Of a DNA stretch of 64,000 nucleotides, positions 26,115 to 36,991 are shown piece by piece; position 1 is the stretch's first letter, and each line of letters opens with the position of its first letter. Position numbers and translations under genes: made by a program. The notes under the pieces are model-generated. The model ran no database searches and was not told the DNA's origin. It saw only the letters and a list, made by a program, of their open reading frames with translations. This DNA comes from Panonychus citri (Eukaryota; Arthropoda; Arachnida; Trombidiformes; Tetranychidae). The stretch is from NCBI RefSeq assembly GCF_014898815.1, contig NW_026515540.1, positions 2,294,001 through 2,358,000 of the forward strand. The letters run 5' to 3'.

Positions 26115-27025
26115 ATGAAACTTTCATTTGTCTTGATCGCCCTTTTCTGTGTCTCAGCAATTAACGCTAGAGCCATCAAAGGTAAGCTCAATTTACTAAT
26201 TATTAATATTTAATGATTATCAGTGATTAACTAACTTATAAAATCTTTTCAACGATAACTAATTGCTCCTTTGATTCAATCCATTAGTATCAAATCCATT
26301 CGCCAAAATCTTCATCAACTTTGTCCAAGGTTGGATCGAGAAGTTTGAAGAAAAAATTCCCGCTTGGAATGGATCAGCTTCGCTCGAGAAAAACGTCCTA
26401 ATCTTTGTCGACGAATCTTTAAAAGCTGGTGTTTTACCAGGCTGGAATCCCGATTATTCGTTAGACGATAATATTGTCCAAGTTCTTGAAACGTTCATGC
26501 GATCACTTCAAATTCAAGAACTCGATGAAACCAAGTCCGTCACCGAAGCTCTTAACATTCTTGTCTTCCATTTCCTGGGAAAGGTCCCCTTCCTATGTAA
26601 GTACTAAATGGTTGATTAAAACATTAAATGTAAATGCTGACCTGTTAATCAACAATTAACTTTCAATTTGAATTAAATTATTAGCAATATCAGAAGACGA
26701 ACTCCAAGATATTCATGATCAAATTGTCCGAAATGCTATTGAAGCTCTCAACGCCCCTGAACTCATTGAATGCCCAGAATGCGACGTCAAAAAGTCAGTT
26801 GGTGATAATCTTGCCGCTTTGGCCGATGCTGTGGTTGCCAAAGCTGAATTAGATCCAAACGTTTCATTGGAAGAGGCTGTTAATCAGATCATTAAAAACG
26901 CTCTTGCCGACGTAGACTTACCTGGATTCAGTCCATCGCATACCCTCAAAGAAAATGTTATCGACTTTCTCGAAAACCTTTTCAATTTCTTATCCATATT
27001 TAATCAGGAAGTTAATTATGATTAA
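26115..27025 (+). CDS. secreted orphan protein, 238 residues, function unknown
   Basis: Three exons, 26115-26181, 26288-26596 and 26685-27025, both introns in phase 1; 717 nt, 238 residues. The N terminus (MKLSFVLIALFCVSAINA) is a strong signal peptide. The mature chain is acidic and predicted mainly helical, with two loosely similar halves: each has a run of amphipathic helices beginning with a Leu-rich block (NVLIFVDESLKAGVLPGW; NLAALADAVVAKAELDP) and ending in a helix (ILVFHFLGKVPFL; VIDFLENLFNFLSIF). A CPEC pair (ECPECDVKKS) supplies the only cysteines of the mature form I can see, perhaps a local disulfide. No transmembrane segment or catalytic motif. It has its own TATA box and stands alone between two gene-free stretches. 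I do not recognise the family; a salivary or gut protein specific to mites is a guess. Confidence 0.8.
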
Positions 27026-28366
27026 CAATAATAACTTATTATGAGAAAATGTAAAACTGGAATAAAATATTAATAATAAGCATGAAAATCAATTCGCCTC
27101 ACAACTTTTACTTTCCCATTCAGGAATTCAATTGATAATCTTCATTGATTATTCTAGAAAGTTATCATGTTATCATCCATTACTATCGAGTATTGATAAT
27201 AATTGTTTGATTGTGTTGATTGTGTTGATGGTTAATAACAAATAGTATTGGTGTTTGATCATTTGAGATGAAAAAAATGTTTCAATTTGTTTGGATTGTG
27301 TTCAGTTGATTGAATGGAAAGCGATCAACAATTAAGACTCAACTGATTAAAGTGAAAATAATTAGCTAACTGGTTGGTTTGTATCATCTTTTTACATAAT
27401 TAAATTGTAATTGTGTAATTATAAAGCAAATGATTAATCGTCAACAAGATCAGGTTTTCATTTTAATTTGATTGTTGATCAAATGCTTAGAAATGATAAT
27501 CAATGTTAATTGTGTTCTGATTAAACTTTGACTTTGATAAATTGCCAAAATCAAAAGCCATCCAAAGGATAAAAAATACCAAATGATAATTTATATTGAT
27601 AAGTAAAAGTTAATTGTAACTAAATTAGTTTAAATTAACCCTCGAGCAATTAAGTTAATTATTGAACGAAAAGTAAAAAAGGGAAAGTATTAAAATCTAT
27701 GGATTTAATTAGTAATTAAAGTGAATAAAGTGAACAAATTATTACTTACCTTTAAATAGCAATGACAATAAATCAAAGCGAAAAGCTAATCAACAATTAG
27801 AATAGTTGATTAACTGGTTAATCGGAACAATTAACAATTCGAGGAGAAAAACAATCAGATCAATTGTACTGTAATTAGAGAAAAATCCCTAATCTCTTTT
27901 GTTTCATTTTTCTTTTTTTTTCTAATTAAACTTTTTTTCTTCTCTTTTAATGTTACATTTAATTTTTTTTCGCCTTTTCGTTAATTGTGATTGTAATTCA
28001 CTTTCTAACAATTTAATTGATTTCCTTTTTTTATTAGTTCTCTCTCGGTAACAATAACCAGTTTCCAGTGATATTTTTTCTCTATGCTTTGATGATTATT
28101 GGAGGGAAGACAAAGTGGTCGATGTGACAAAAAATTGAATTCACAGAAAAGATGGAGAAAGATAATTGTATGAATTAAATATCGAGAGTGATTAACATAA
28201 TCACTATGTTGATCATGTTAATTTAGTAGTAAAGTTGTTTGAGTAAAAAAAGCGTCAAGGTTATGGTGGTTTTGTTGCTGTTCGGATGCGAAGAAATGAA
28301 ATCAACAGATGATTATCTCTTTTCTCCCTTTGGTTGAGATTTTTTTCTTCTCTCTCACTCACTCAC

Positions 28367-28370
<4 letters not shown>

Positions 28371-28404
<34 letters not shown>
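28371..28404. repeat. (CT)n microsatellite
   Basis: About 34 bp of CT dinucleotides preceded by an imperfect (CTCA)n run. Confidence 0.95.
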
Positions 28405-28841
28405 TTCTTATTTTCATCTTAATCATTTTTGGAAAACCATCATCATCAACTTCCTTTCTTTTCCTATGTGAGTTTACATTAGTGTGGAAAAGAAATTGAC
28501 TTTCAAGGTGATAAATGTTGCAAGATTATCATGTGGCTTTCGTTTCATGAATTATGAATTTCTAATTGAGAATAAATTAGAGGGTGAAAATAAGTTCATA
28601 GTTTTTAACTCTAACCTCTCATGTTGGAATCTGATTAGTTTTCATTTTCCCATGAAAGTTGATTAACTAATCACAACATGATTATCCTGTAAGACCAAAG
28701 GGTGGATTTGATACTAATCATTTCCATTTGGAGTTAATTTGTTTTCTCTTTCGCCCATTAAATTTGTTAATTAGCGATTTCAATTCACATTCAATTTAGA
28801 TTTTTGCTCGGCATGTTATTGAACCGGCGAGTTTATTTATC

Positions 28842-29057
28842 TAAAGGGTGTCAACAATAAAACGGATTGAGCTCTAAAATCCAACTAAATTCAATTGGTT
28901 TTAGATAATTGTTATCTAGACAAACTAATCAATAAGAAGACAATCAGATATTAATCAAGATATTCAGTGGCCGATTTGTTTAGATAACAATTATCAAAAA
29001 CCAATTGAATTTAGTTGGATTTTAGAGCTCAATCCGTTTTATTGTTGACACCCTTTA
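28842..29057. mobile_element. fold-back MITE with 83-bp inverted arms (Tc1/mariner-type ends)
   Basis: Two arms, 28842-28924 and 28975-29057, are reverse complements over 83 bp with only two mismatches; a 50-bp loop separates them. Each outer end is TA followed inward by AAGGGTGTCAACAATAAAAC, so the element can be read as a 212-bp unit (28844-29055) inserted at a TA dinucleotide, the target rule of Tc1/mariner elements. No coding capacity. The near-perfect arms imply recent insertion or maintained pairing. An alternative reading is a long-hairpin RNA precursor. Confidence 0.8.
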
Positions 29058-30404
29058 CTATTACAATCAATTGATTTCGTTACAAGGTAACAAACTTTAA
29101 TTTGAGAAAAACAATCAATTTATTGTCTTTTCTCAAACCAATTTTTTTTTCTAACTGTAAATCAATTAATCTCTTGATTAACTGCATCAATCTATTTATT
29201 ACTTGGATACAAGTTTATGTTTATAATCACAATCAAGGTTGAATTAGATTGGTTTTTAATAACAATCGTCACAATTGAAAACTCTAGAAATCAACTAATT
29301 ATTCAACAATTGATTTTAGGTCAATAAGGTAATTAGTTTAATCCTTGATAATTACCCTTTTCTAATTATCAATTAATTGTTGATTAAGGGGATTGACATT
29401 TTTATTCTGTTAATCTCTGTCACATTAATCAGATTAATGAAAACAAACAATTAATTGCCTGGTATTAGGGAAAACAATTGATTTAATACTTGTTATCGAA
29501 AACAATTAACAGTGGAATTGAGTTAATTAATCATTTTCTGCTACAAATGATTAACTATTAAAATACAAACGCATTTCCTCAGGTTAATTGTTACTTTTGT
29601 CTCTTGATCAATAATCAAAAGATTAATCCAATAATAATAAAATTATTTCTTCACTGTAAATCAAAGTGATCAAAATGATCTAAACAATTAACAATTTAAC
29701 CAAACATAGAATGGGAATTAAAAAAATATCATATGATTAAAAAACGGCGGAAATGATGAGTTAAAGTAATCACAACAATCAACTAAACCTTTTGAAATTA
29801 TTAATATCCAGCTAATGATTAACTGATTAAAATTAATTTCTCACTGAAACAATACAAAAATAATCAATTCAATTCAAGGATATCATTATTATAATAAATT
29901 AAAAGTTAAATATGATACAAGTAAAGTTGATGATTAAACAACAATTAACAAAGGAAACCTGTTCTCAGTTAACAATTTAATTGATTACTTTTTTGTTTAC
30001 CTCATTGAAAGATTTACCCAAAGTAATCAAGAAACAATTTAAATGAAAGATATAAACATCAGACTAACAATCAAAACAGTTACTAATCATTGATAACTTT
30101 TTAAAATGTCAATTGTTTCACATAATCAATAATTGGGATTAATTTAGTTTTCAGTCTTCATTTCAATGAGATTAACAGTGAAAACTTTGTCATCATCATC
30201 ATCATCATAATTTAATTCCTGTTATTGATAAAAGAAAGAAAATTAAATGTCAAGGTAGATTAAAATGTCACAATTTAATAGAAATTAATTGTAACAATTG
30301 ACAAAAACTAAATAAATTACTCAGAAAATAAGTCAATTGTCATGAATTGTTTTCTTTTTTTTATTTATGTGTTTAAGTTGTTGTTCTTACATGATTTTTA
30401 TTTG

Positions 30405-31916
30405 CTAATTGTTGTCAATTGTGTATATCGAAGGTGTCACACTAGTGGTTTGTAATTTAACGGCGGACTCGTAATCAGGGGGCGGACTGTCTTTAATTGC
30501 TGTCTCGTAGTCGGGGGGAGTTATATTGGTTGTACTGACTACTTCTGATGGTACCACGATCTTTAGGGTAATTGGAAAGAGAGAGAGAGAGAGAAAAAAA
30601 AATAATAGAAGAACAATAATAATAAATCAATAAGTTTTCTTTTTTTTTCTGTACGAAAATTATTGGAGGAAAAAGATTCCTAAATATTGGTAGGGTTTAT
30701 TTTAGGGAGAAAGTTTCATTTTTCTAAAAGTTTAGACAAGAGAATTAATTACTTACCTCAAGGTCAATGTTATATGGTAGAGTTAAAGATGCTTGGATCT
30801 CTTTCATTTTTAAATATCGATAGCATTTCCATATAATACAGATGAAGCATATGTCACAAAGGAAATCGATAAGTGTTGCCAACACTGAAAATGTATGAGT
30901 TGCATCAGCTCGTAAGATTGAACGAACATCTGATGGACTAGTTACTGTATTTGAACCATAGTGATTTCTGTATTGATTTGCAGAAACATTAAGCTGAGAT
31001 AGAGATGATGGCAGGGAGAAAAGAAAATGGTACAATTGTATACCAAAAAATGGCATCAAATAGGAAGCTTTAGATTTAGTTACACCATAAATTAAAATGG
31101 CGGACACAATGGCCACCAGTAGATGAATCATAAATAAAAGAGTAGAAGTTGGTCGGTTGACAGCCATAAACCTTCGCATGTCATCTTCAGGTCGAATATT
31201 ATATCCAGATGAGAGCTTAATTAGTTTAAGTACAGATGTTGTCTAAGAGAGAAAGAGAAAAACAAAAAGGTAAAAAGGTAAAAAGAAAAGAAAAATGAGA
31301 CAATTAAGAAAAGGTAGAAAATAAAACCATTTGAGAAATTAGTATATGAGTGAAAGAGAAAAGAGTTTAAAAGTAACAAGAGAAAAAGAATAAAAAAATT
31401 AGAAAAGGTTATCGAATAAACAAGAGAATTTCCTATAGATTGACAAAAATGACAAAGGAGAGGAAAGAAGATGGAAAATAAGTTTGTCAAGTCTCATGGG
31501 AGGATGGAAATCACAAGGGTAATTATTAGAATAAACGGGATTAAGATAAAAGAAGAAAAGAACAACAAATCACTGGTACATCGGTGTCATTGTAAAGAAA
31601 AAGGCGTTCAAAGGGTGAGAAGAAGAAAACATGAAATGAAGAATAAAGTGGAGAAATCGAATTTTTGGTAGAAAACAAATTCTACACAGAAAAGATGACT
31701 AACACACAAACAGAATATTCCAATGGATACCAAAAAAAACCACTGATATGATGAAGGGGGAAAAAAGCTTCTCTTTTAATGAGAAATTAAAAGTCAACAA
31801 TAATTAATAAAATTACTCACAAAAAAATAACCACCAATGAACAATGATGCTGGTTTTACATGAAGAAATGCGAAATGAGAGTATCTTTCTTCATTGTTAC
31901 GATGATCACGATTCAT
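30405..31916 (-). CDS. LAPTM4-like lysosomal four-span membrane protein with PPxY tail
   Basis: Three exons, 31821-31916, 30757-31242 and 30405-30560, all phase 0; 738 nt, 245 residues. Begins MNRDHRNNEERYSHFAF; four hydrophobic segments follow (near residues 22-45, 62-83, 88-105 and 130-155). The layout matches LAPTM4A: HVKPASLFIGGYF for HVRTGTIILGTWY, IYGVTKSKASYLMPFFGIQL for the second/third span, IWKCYRYLKMKEI before the tail. The cytoplasmic tail carries two PY motifs, PPDYETA and PPDYESA. In the family these recruit Nedd4-type ubiquitin ligases for sorting to late endosomes and lysosomes. Two closely spaced and nearly repeated PPDYE(T/S)A units suggest tail duplication. The 95-nt exon after the start is short but its donor and frame are clean. 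Confidence 0.8.
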
Positions 31917-32411
31917 CTTTTTGAGAGAGAGAAAAAACAGAGAGAGAAAAAAAATAATTTAAAACATTCAGATTAACTGAATTCCTGGAATATTGGAAAT
32001 AATAACCAAATTGTTATTCACAGCAATGAGAATAAACAACAAATAGAAAACAACAAAGTGAACGATTAGCCGATTAAGTGAACAGCTTCAAGTCTCTTTT
32101 CCAAGTGAACAAAAGAAGACTCACTCAGCTCATTTTCTTTTTTCTCTTTCGCGGGTTCGGCTCGTTCAGCCTCTTTTTCGGCGATCAAAAGATAAACAAA
32201 CCGATGAGTTTTTCTGTTTAGATTTTACCGATTGTGTCAATTTGTTTTTGTAACCGAAAATGTTATTTGATTAACAAACCTGTTTAATTGGATTCGTTTT
32301 CTCTTTTTGTTTTGTTTTTGTTTTGTTTTCTGGTTTGTTTAATTCTAATTCTCTCTCGGTGTGAGATTTAATTCAATGGTTAGAATTGTAAAGAAATTAT
32401 AACAATAATAA
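31917..32411. other. spacer between LAPTM4-like start and ASPM-like end
   Basis: 495 bp. LAPTM4-like promoter and 5' UTR side on the left, ASPM-like 3' end on the right. T- and A-rich runs only; no gene seen. Confidence 0.5.
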
Positions 32412-33535
32412 TCAAGAAGAAAATAAAATGCCCAAATAAGTCAAGGCAGTGGTTCGGTCGGTGAATTGGTGTTTAACTCCTTTCCTTAAATTCCAATAAG
32501 GTTCAAATTTAAATGAGTTTAATCTAATTGCTTTAATTAGTTCCAATGTTTTCCCATCGTTAGGCTTTGTTTGGACAATACTGCTAATAGTGTATCTATT
32601 CATTGAGTCTTTTGTGATTACCTAAGAGAATCAGGGAAATGAAAAGAATTGAAATTGTTTTAGAAAAGCAAAAGGTGAGACAATTGTTAATTCTAATTAC
32701 TTACTTCTTTAATTTTTAAATTTCTTAATATCAGTGCTAATAGAGTTGCACAGGTGAGTAAAATTTTATCACTTTTCTTGTGGATTTTGATCATCTTCAA
32801 GCAAACATTTGCAATGGCTTCTTCATCATCTTTCATATATTTAGCACATTTGGTAAACTGAAATAGAAAACAAATCAAGAGTTGATTGGATTAATTTAGT
32901 GAAACCAAATCAGTGAAAAGACTAATTTATACCTTAACAATATTGACAAGAATTGCCAATGATAAAATAATCCTCGATTTGTGAGCTTCACTCCGATTAG
33001 CCTCATTAAGGATATTAACCATCATGGTGATTACATTTGATTGAGCGGCTTTTAAACAGCATTCAGGTGATAATCGAGTGGCAATTTCCATGGAACACAA
33101 ATCATTTTCAATGTGAATAGAACGACAATTATTTGATAATCTGTTGAGAGAAACATCAAACCTATGGCCTAATCGGTTTTCCTGATTGGCCGTTGAATTG
33201 GCATTTTGAAGAGCTCGATAAATGAGACGGAAATCCCGATCACGAAGAGCGACCTTACGAGTATGATAACCCAACCAGGTTGATTGGATGAGAGTAGCAC
33301 AAAGGTTAAGGTGTAAAAGTCGATATTTTTTACAAAGGTCACGAAAATAACACAAGGTACAATTACATTTAGATCGGGACAAAGCCAAAGCTAAACGTTT
33401 TCTTTTCCTAATCTTATACAATTTCCAAGCAGATTGAATAACCGTCGCTGCTTTTTGAGACTTTTCATCTCGTAATTCAGGAAAAGTCTCTCGTAATTGT
33501 CGTTCCAAGGGCTTTAAAAGATTCGAACCAGACAT
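32412..33535 (-). CDS. miniature ASPM-like protein: two IQ motifs plus ASPM C-terminal ARM-like domain
   Basis: Three exons, 32933-33535, 32705-32857 and 32412-32621, all phase 0; 966 nt, 321 residues starting MSGSNLLKPLERQLRETFPE. Two IQ-type calmodulin-binding helices are visible, AATVIQSAWKLYKIRKRKR (about 29-47) and CATLIQSTWLGYHTRK (about 79-94). The rest aligns with the extreme C terminus of ASPM/abnormal spindle: CSMEIATRLSPECCLKAAQS for LEVVTRLSPLCCENMAQS in human ASPM, followed by ILNEANRSE and LSLAILVNIVKFTK, then TCATLLALILRNLK, and a tail FKFEPYWNLRKGVK resembling KPDWVLRRDN. ASPM focuses microtubule minus ends at spindle poles; full proteins are thousands of residues with ASH and calponin-homology domains and a long IQ array, none of which occurs here or in the 328 bp upstream. 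It is therefore a separate short gene or a relic with an intact frame. Homology is strong; function is inferred. Confidence 0.8.
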
Positions 33536-33863
33536 AATTAAAACAATTAATTTCTTCTAAAAACAAAAGTATTAAAAATCACAAATAAAATGAGCCAACA
33601 ATTAAATTGCAGTTCAACTGAATTACAGTTAAAATTTGTTTCTTTAATTGTTTTCCAAGTTTTCAAATCTCATTTCAATTAACTCCTCCAGCCGAACACA
33701 GATGGAGCCACAAAAAAGAATAGAAAATTTCAAGCCGATGGAAACACCTAATTCTTAATATGTTGTTGTGCCTCTAATCACCCACGAGGTTGGATTATGT
33801 TATTATCTTAGAGTTTAATCGTTCGTGATCGTGATTTTCACCCAATTAATCGAGCTACTGAAA
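33536..33863. promoter_or_regulatory. divergent promoter region, ASPM-like / CTDNEP1
   Basis: 328 bp separate the two start codons in head-to-head orientation. No clear TATA box. Shared regulation is inferred from the arrangement only. Confidence 0.5.
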
Positions 33864-35434
33864 ATGCCAACGCTCTGGCCAATGAGGAAAATAGGTTGGG
33901 TAATCGATTTGATGTTTCTCTTTATTCAATCTCTTAGTTCTTGTCGCCTCTTCTCAAAGATAATTCAACATCAAACAATTAAATATGATACTGTTCCTTT
34001 ATCTCCACTATCAAAGCATCGTTTAAGTAAGTAAATTATATTTGAGAGAAAGAAAAAAATCTCCTAATAAGTGTGAAGAAAAAGCTTTTAGAAAAAGTGT
34101 TGCTTATTGTGGAGAAGAAAAAAAAACAATCTAAACATCCAGAGTGTTTCATATTGGTTTTCATTTTCTTTTCTTTTTTACTAATCATTTTCTTCTTCTT
34201 TTTTCTCTTTGTTTTTGCTTCTTCCTCTTCTTTTTCTACCATATTTTTTGGTTCTTTTTTCTTCAGGTTTAGTTAAAAGAAAAATATTAGTCCTCGATTT
34301 GGATGAGACATTAATACATTCAACACATGATGGAGTGATAAGACAAATGGTTACTCCCGGTACACCGGCTGATTTTGTGATCAAGGTCACAATTGACCGG
34401 CATCCAGTTCGTTTTTTTGTTCATAAAAGACCTCATGTTGATTATTTTTTAAAACTAGTAAGTGTCCATCTTTAACCTAAGATTAATCTAATTATCTCAT
34501 TGATAATTTTGGTTAATTCATCTTGTTTTTTTGGGTTCCTTCCAAACGTAAACATGGTTACATGTTCTTGTGTTTTGGTTAAACGGTTGCCCGCCACATA
34601 TGAATTTCTCATTGAAGGTCAACTTTTTTGTTGAAAAAAAAACTCTTTTTTTCTCAAATAGTTGCCAACAACAGTAAATCTATTAACTACTTGATAAATA
34701 TTTAGTATCTTTTAATCACATGACAGTCAATAATTACTCCTCACCTTACACATCAACCACCATGATGATTATTCACTACATGATGATTACTTTCCTTTTC
34801 TACCCAACGATCAAGGACAGTTTTCCATTTGATTTGAATGATATTTGATATAAAGTCGTTCATAAGTTCAGTTTTACCTTTGTTATTATAAACTTATAGA
34901 CATAAAATCAATCATAACAACCTGTTGCCGAAAAACTTGATTACTAATCCATCTTATTTTTTCTCTCTTTTCTCCTCCAGGTAAGTGATTGGTATGAGTT
35001 GGTCGTATTTACCGCAAGCATGGAGATTTATGGTGCTGCTGTGGCAGACAAATTAGATAATAATCGAAACATTCTTAAAAGAAGATACTTCAGGCAACAT
35101 TGTACTTTGGAGTGTGGTAGTTATACTAAGGACTTATCGGCCATAAGCCCTGATCTCTCTAGTATTTTCATATTGGATAACTCGCCTGGAGCTTATAAAG
35201 CTTTTCCAAGTAAGGGTTTTTCTCGAATGCTATCTGGTGGTTACTATTAAAACAATTTTTAATTTTCTCTGCAATCTTTTCTCTACAGATAATGCAATAC
35301 CAATTAGCTCCTGGTTTTCCGATCCAAGGGACACCGCGTTGCTGAATCTTCTGCCCGTTTTAGATGCTTTAAGATTCACGAGTGATGTTAGATCGGTTCT
35401 GAGTCGTAACCTACATTTGCATAATATGTATTAA
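33864..35434 (+). CDS. CTDNEP1: CTDNEP1 / Dullard nuclear-envelope phosphatase
   Basis: Four exons, 33864-34026, 34267-34457, 34981-35209 and 35289-35434; 729 nt, 242 residues (human 244). A hydrophobic N-terminal anchor (WVIDLMFLFIQSLSSC) is followed by YDTVPLSPLSKHRLSLVKRK and the HAD-type catalytic motif DLDETLIHS with both aspartates. KRPHVDYFLKLVSDWYELVV spans the exon 2/3 junction, where the upstream donor and the downstream exon both read GTAAGT. FILDNSPGAYKAFPNNAIPI and the family C terminus TALLNLLPVLDALRFTSDVR follow. With NEP1R1 this phosphatase dephosphorylates lipin at the ER/nuclear envelope and tempers BMP signalling. The first ATG in this frame (33864) was chosen; no ATG lies upstream in frame before a stop. 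Confidence 0.97.
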
Positions 35435-36745
35435 CCCTGGTCGTTAAAACATCTCTTAATTTATCAAGAAATACGCGAAATGAAAACCATCCAAATTATA
35501 ATAATAAAGAGATGATCCTCATGCTCACCATCATCTTTATCGTCTTCGGCTTCACCATCATAAATATTATGTCAAAACAAACAAAGTTTTCTTTTTCTCC
35601 AGAGGATAAAACAACAAAAGTATTTCTCTCTTTTTTTCCATGGATACTACGAAAAGACGGAAAGAGATTTGAAGATGTATTTTTTTCGCCTTCGAACATC
35701 GAAAAACACACTTCTCCCTCCACCTTCAACAGTAAAACCCACCATCTTCATTTTGTTTTTCTTCTCCAGTGAAACACATCAACCGATCAACGTAGAGAAA
35801 ATTATCAATCATCTCTGTTGATTGTCCTTTTTATCATCTCCCAATTTCATTCTCATTCTCATTCACTTTCATTTTGTTTCTTTCCTTTCAATAATTACCT
35901 ACAATTTGTTTGATATTAATGGTCGATTTGTCGATATAATTGTTCTTGGTAATTTAATTCTCCTCTTTTCACACAATTTTCCATCCAAACATCTCTCTCT
36001 CTCTTTTTGGTCAGTACAAATAACGTGAATAATTGATTCTGATGATGATGATTGTTGATTGTTATATGTTGGTAATGATGAAAGAAAACCCCTAATCAGC
36101 ACTTGGAACTGTTGAACAACTTATATTTACAAACAAAAACACAACAAGGGCTCAAAATCATGTAAATAATTGTGAATATCAACTTTAATCACTTCTCTTC
36201 TTATCTTCTTTCTCCATCCAACAAAACAACTAAAATGGAGTAACTCAATTGTCTCATAGAAAACAAAAAATAATTAATTAATTACCTGTAAATAAGCCAC
36301 TAATTCATATGAAGAAAAAAAAAGTGAAAAACAAATTAATAAAAAAAAATCTCAAACATATCAAAATGAATGAAAATCCATTCAACAATCAATCACAACA
36401 ACAACAACAAAAACAGTAAAACTAATCACTTAAACACTGCCAACATTTAAACAGAATTAAAAATAGAAACAATCAAACTTACAATCAATTTATTAATTGT
36501 TGTTTTGTCTACAACCGAGTAGCAAGTAATCAAGGAATCACATTGAGTTACAAAGTGTCTTCATTGATTGTTTTGTTTTCCTCGAGCAAATCAATTGAAA
36601 TGATTAAGAAACTTTTCAAAAAAAATTCTTTATTTGTATTGGTCAATTTGAATTAATCGTAAAAATTAACAAAACGATGAGATAAATGTACATAATTTGA
36701 TGGAAACCCAAGATTTAGGTGATTGATTAACTTCGTTGGGGTTGA
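35435..36745. other. CTDNEP1 3' side and spacer
   Basis: 1.3 kb without a supported gene. Pyrimidine-rich on the plus strand, probably CTDNEP1 3' UTR at the left. Open frames at 35512-35772 and 35822-36028 are low-complexity. The right end contains the AATAAA of the small secreted gene. Confidence 0.5.
36629..36634 (-). terminator. polyadenylation signal AATAAA of the 81-residue gene
   Basis: AATAAA on the minus strand about 112 nt after the stop codon at 36746. Confidence 0.5.
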
Positions 36746-36991
36746 TTATCCTTGGTGGGGATTAGCTGATTGCATCGCTGCGTAAGCGACGACACCATGT
36801 AACAATTGAATCGACACATTGAATAACATTTCGGGTACAAATCGGATTATGCTCATGGCGTTTTGATAGGCCTCCGATGGCTTCCGTTCGTCCTCGTCCT
36901 TACCCGTTGATCCTTTGGTTGGTGCTGATGAGATCAAATTAACCATGAGACTGATAACAATCAGGAAAACTATTAATCTGTGGATGGTCAT
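36746..36991 (-). CDS. small secreted protein, 81 residues, unknown
   Basis: Starts at the ATG at 36991 (MTIHRLIVFLIVISLMVNLI), a strong signal peptide with likely cleavage after SSA near residue 24. The frame is open 34 codons further upstream but that stretch has no ATG-led signal sequence. The mature part, about 57 residues, has a charged Lys/Asp/Glu head (KGSTGKDEDERK) and a hydrophobic amphipathic end (FVPEMLFNVSIQLLHGVVAY), no cysteine and no dibasic processing sites of neuropeptide type. Function unknown; could be a secreted effector, a cuticle or haemolymph peptide, or a chance frame. The combination of signal peptide, short 3' UTR and AATAAA makes a real gene likely. Confidence 0.6.
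   Translation of the reverse strand: MTIHRLIVFLIVISLMVNLISSAPTKGSTGKDEDERKPSEAYQNAMSIIRFVPEMLFNVSIQLLHGVVAYAAMQSANPHQG

Larger units (their letters stand above)
27026..30404. other. 3.4-kb gene-free spacer with a CT microsatellite and a MITE
   Basis: No supported gene. It holds polyadenylation-like AATAAA signals after the secreted-protein gene (for example near 27061), a (CT)n tract at 28371-28404, the fold-back element at 28842-29057, and probably the LAPTM4-like 3' UTR at the right end. The open frame at 28484-28666 has no recognisable content. Confidence 0.55.

Noticed and set aside
28484..28666. 60-residue plus-strand frame in the spacer
   Set aside because: No signal peptide, domain, promoter or splice context.
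34036..34276. Lys-rich and Phe-rich frames within the first CTDNEP1 intron
   Set aside because: Homopurine/homopyrimidine intron sequence; splice sites of CTDNEP1 explain the region.
35512..35772. 86-residue plus-strand frame after CTDNEP1
   Set aside because: Probably 3' UTR; no family features and low-complexity composition.
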